Assembly: GCA_013180565.1 (NCBI GenBank)
Contig: QBUN01000316.1
Coordinates: forward strand, 1 to 7,811
Reading direction: 5' to 3'
Length of the DNA: 7,811 nucleotides
Source: Candidatus Methanophaga sp. GoMg3.2
Lineage (GTDB): Archaea; Halobacteriota; Syntropharchaeia; Alkanophagales; Methanospirareceae
The position numbers and the translations under genes were made by a program. Position 1 is the first letter of the stretch. Every line of letters begins with the position of its first letter. The notes beneath the pieces were generated by a model that was not told the origin of the DNA, did not search any database, and saw only the letters and a list, made by a program, of their open reading frames with translations. Below are positions 6,058-7,811 of the stretch, piece after piece.

Positions 6058-6831
6058 GTGCGTCAAGAACTTTTGCAGTATATAAAAACTCATAAAAGAT
6101 TACTAAATCCGATAGAACTAACCCGAAGAGTTTTGTTCCGAGGATGTAAATGTGGAGATAACGATGAGGATGAGATTGCCCTCACCCAAGGGCAAATAAT
6201 AAAAAACTATCTGGGAGCTAATCAAACTTGCAAGTTGCAAATCGGAAGTGGACCAAACGCTTTAGAAGGATGGCTCAATACGGATATCAATCCCACAAAT
6301 GAGAATGTCTTAAAACTAGATGCTACGGGGACTTTACCCTTTGATGACTGCACTTTTGATTACGTATTTAGCGAGCACCTGATAGAACATTTAGAATATC
6401 AAGATGGCATAAAGTTTGTTCGAGAATGCTATCGAGTTCTTAAGCCAAGCGGTAAGATACGTGTTTCGACTCCTGATTTTCGTTTCTTAATTGAACTTTA
6501 CGCTGAGAAAAAGACTGAACTGCAAGAGCGATACATTGTCTGGGCGGTAGACTCTTTTTTATCGCACAGCGGAATTTATCGGGATACTTTTGTTATCAAT
6601 AACTTTTTCCGTGACTGGGGTCATAAATTCATCTATGATTACAAAACATTGCGTGATGTACTGGAGAAGTGTGGATTTATTAACATTACACGCTATAATC
6701 CGGGAGAAAGCGATGATAAAGTCTTTCAAGGTATTGAAGCCCATGGGCTCGTTATACCTGACGAATTTAATGAGTTAGAGTCAATGGTTCTTGAAGGCGC
6801 AAAAAACCATTTACGTGACAAAAACATTTAA
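6058..6831 (+). CDS. Class I SAM-dependent methyltransferase (Methyltransf_11 type)
   Basis: This 257-residue cytoplasmic enzyme probably methylates a sugar or a glycan end. Motif I is LQIGSGPNALEGWLNTDINP (60-79), with the glycine-rich SAM loop and an acidic residue (D76) in the position that holds the ribose. LDATGTLPFDDCTFDYVFSE (87-106) is the motif II region, and HLIEHLEY and CYRVLKPSGKIRVSTPDF complete the fold. This is the shape often annotated in polysaccharide clusters as a predicted SAM-dependent methyltransferase. The first 57 residues are a helical lead with CKCG at 30-33. The GTG start has a good ribosome binding site. Arginine codon use is unlike the neighbours: by hand count 13 of 15 are CGN, while galU has 3 of 15, which suggests recent acquisition. 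The gap of 36 bases before it is the longest in the run. The acceptor substrate cannot be deduced. Confidence 0.85.
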   Translation: MRQELLQYIKTHKRLLNPIELTRRVLFRGCKCGDNDEDEIALTQGQIIKNYLGANQTCKLQIGSGPNALEGWLNTDINPTNENVLKLDATGTLPFDDCTFDYVFSEHLIEHLEYQDGIKFVRECYRVLKPSGKIRVSTPDFRFLIELYAEKKTELQERYIVWAVDSFLSHSGIYRDTFVINNFFRDWGHKFIYDYKTLRDVLEKCGFINITRYNPGESDDKVFQGIEAHGLVIPDEFNELESMVLEGAKNHLRDKNI

Positions 6832-6835
6832 TCTC

Positions 6836-7811
6836 ATGAAACATTATAAGATGGTAAAAACTGGAAAAAGTATTTGTCTTCCAACAATAGATTTTGAAGG
6901 ACTTATGGTTGGAGGTATTGGGACTTATTATAACAACTTAGCGAAATTACTTTCGCAAAATGGTTGGCAGGTAGTTGTGTTGTTCCATTCTTATGATGAT
7001 AAAGATATTAGCAAATTTGCCGAAAAATATTATGAAACTTATAACATACCCATCTATAATGCGAATGAATTATGCAAGGAGTCGGAGAAATCGCTACCTG
7101 AAATTTGGAGAGATGCCAATTGGTTCCAAGCACGAAGTCATATTTTTCATGAAGCTCTTCAAGTGCTGATGAAAAAATACGGCTACAACTTTGATCTAAT
7201 TGAATTTCCTGAATGGGGTGGTGCAGGTTTTATCCCGGTGCAAATGAATAAAAACTTTGGGAGTTATAGAACCTCAAAAATAATAGTTAAACTTCATGGT
7301 TCTTCGGAATGGTGTAATGAAGCTAATGTGCAAGAATGGACATCATTTGATGATCTGAAACTTAATTATTTAGAGCGATACGCATTTGAAAACGCAGACA
7401 TACAAGTCTCGCCGACTCATCATCTATTACAGTGGTGTAGTGAACACGGTTGGAGAGTCGAACCTGATGCATGTATATGTAGATATCCGGTCAGATTAAA
7501 TTTAAAATATGAACTTTCAAAGAGCTTAACTAAACGTAAGGAAATTATCTTTTTTGGTAGATTCGAGGAGCGGAAAGGCGTAATCGAATTCATTGAGTCT
7601 CTACATTATATCAAGTCGATTTTTCCACTTTTTCACAGGGAAAACAATATAACATTTATTGGAACGGAAGACAGATTATCAAAAAGCTATATTAGCGATA
7701 AACTCGATGGATATGAATGCAATTTTTTTACATTCACTCGTGATGAAGCGGTTAAGTACCTTGCAGAAAATGCAAGGCTTGTTGTTATTCCCTCTAAGTT
7801 AGATAACTTCC
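6836..7811 (+). CDS. GT4-family glycosyltransferase, 3' end outside window
   Basis: The frame is open from ATG 6836 to the window edge, giving 325 residues with no stop; an intact enzyme would be roughly 400 or more. The N-terminal domain has GGIGTYYNNLAKLLSQNGW (26-44), the Gly-rich loop and first helix of GT-B enzymes. LIEFPEWGG (121-129) and VKLHGSSEW (151-159) are typical of the acceptor domain of this group. The donor domain begins EIIFFGRFEERKG (236-248), with R242 and K247 in the donor-phosphate positions. The last visible residues, VVIPSKLDNF, lead into where the EX7E motif would lie, so the catalytic motif itself is not visible. It follows the methyltransferase by four bases and is probably co-translated. 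No clear Shine-Dalgarno is present; ATG 6851 is an alternative start five codons in. It is only distantly similar to the other glycosyltransferase in the window. Confidence 0.85.
   Translation, partial: MKHYKMVKTGKSICLPTIDFEGLMVGGIGTYYNNLAKLLSQNGWQVVVLFHSYDDKDISKFAEKYYETYNIPIYNANELCKESEKSLPEIWRDANWFQARSHIFHEALQVLMKKYGYNFDLIEFPEWGGAGFIPVQMNKNFGSYRTSKIIVKLHGSSEWCNEANVQEWTSFDDLKLNYLERYAFENADIQVSPTHHLLQWCSEHGWRVEPDACICRYPVRLNLKYELSKSLTKRKEIIFFGRFEERKGVIEFIESLHYIKSIFPLFHRENNITFIGTEDRLSKSYISDKLDGYECNFFTFTRDEAVKYLAENARLVVIPSKLDNF

Noticed and set aside
6975..7169. 64-residue plus-strand frame
   Set aside because: It sits in another frame inside the partial GT4 gene, whose own frame carries clear family motifs through the same bases.
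1..7811. CRISPR array, tRNA or rRNA gene, or defence system
   Set aside because: No regularly spaced repeats, cloverleaf-like sequence or rRNA-like blocks were seen on reading, and all intact genes fit glycan biosynthesis.

Overview
The window is an AT-rich cell-surface polysaccharide or glycan biosynthesis locus whose left part is interrupted by decayed insertion sequences. The host is probably an archaeon. The grounds are AT-rich TATA-like boxes a few tens of bases before gene starts, weak or absent Shine-Dalgarno sequences at some starts with clear ones at others, AGA/AGG-dominated arginine codons, and transposase remnants that recall ISL3 and IS1634 elements of methane- and alkane-oxidising euryarchaea. 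This is an inference; an anaerobic bacterium is not excluded.

Layout. Positions 1-824 hold no intact gene: nothing recognisable up to about 160, a broken IS1634-like transposase (about 161-532), then fragments of an unrecognised broken gene (519-774). A complete GT4 glycosyltransferase follows (825-1952). From 1953 to 3053 comes a second degraded zone: an orphan ORF of unknown function (2008-2301), a candidate left end and frameshifted, internally deleted transposase of an ISL3-type element (2313-2788), and the eroded 3' end of a second GT4 glycosyltransferase related to the intact one (2814-2941).

From 3054 to the right edge there is a compact, co-directional run: GalU-type UTP-glucose-1-phosphate uridylyltransferase (3054-3905), a UDP-glucuronate decarboxylase-like SDR overlapping it by 20 bases (3886-4899), a second SDR epimerase carrying a four-cysteine insert (4903-6021), a class I SAM methyltransferase with a GTG start (6058-6831), and a second GT4 glycosyltransferase (6836 onward) running off the window.

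How they fit together: GalU makes UDP-glucose. The decarboxylase-like enzyme would make UDP-xylose from UDP-glucuronate, but the UDP-glucose dehydrogenase needed between them is not in the window. The Cys4 epimerase supplies another nucleotide sugar, possibly a dTDP-6-deoxyhexose. The methyltransferase and glycosyltransferases would modify or assemble the glycan. No polymerase, flippase or priming transferase is visible. I found no convincing new system. The points most worth checking are the glycosyltransferase relic, the Cys4 insert, the codon-usage outlier methyltransferase and the unidentified fragments.
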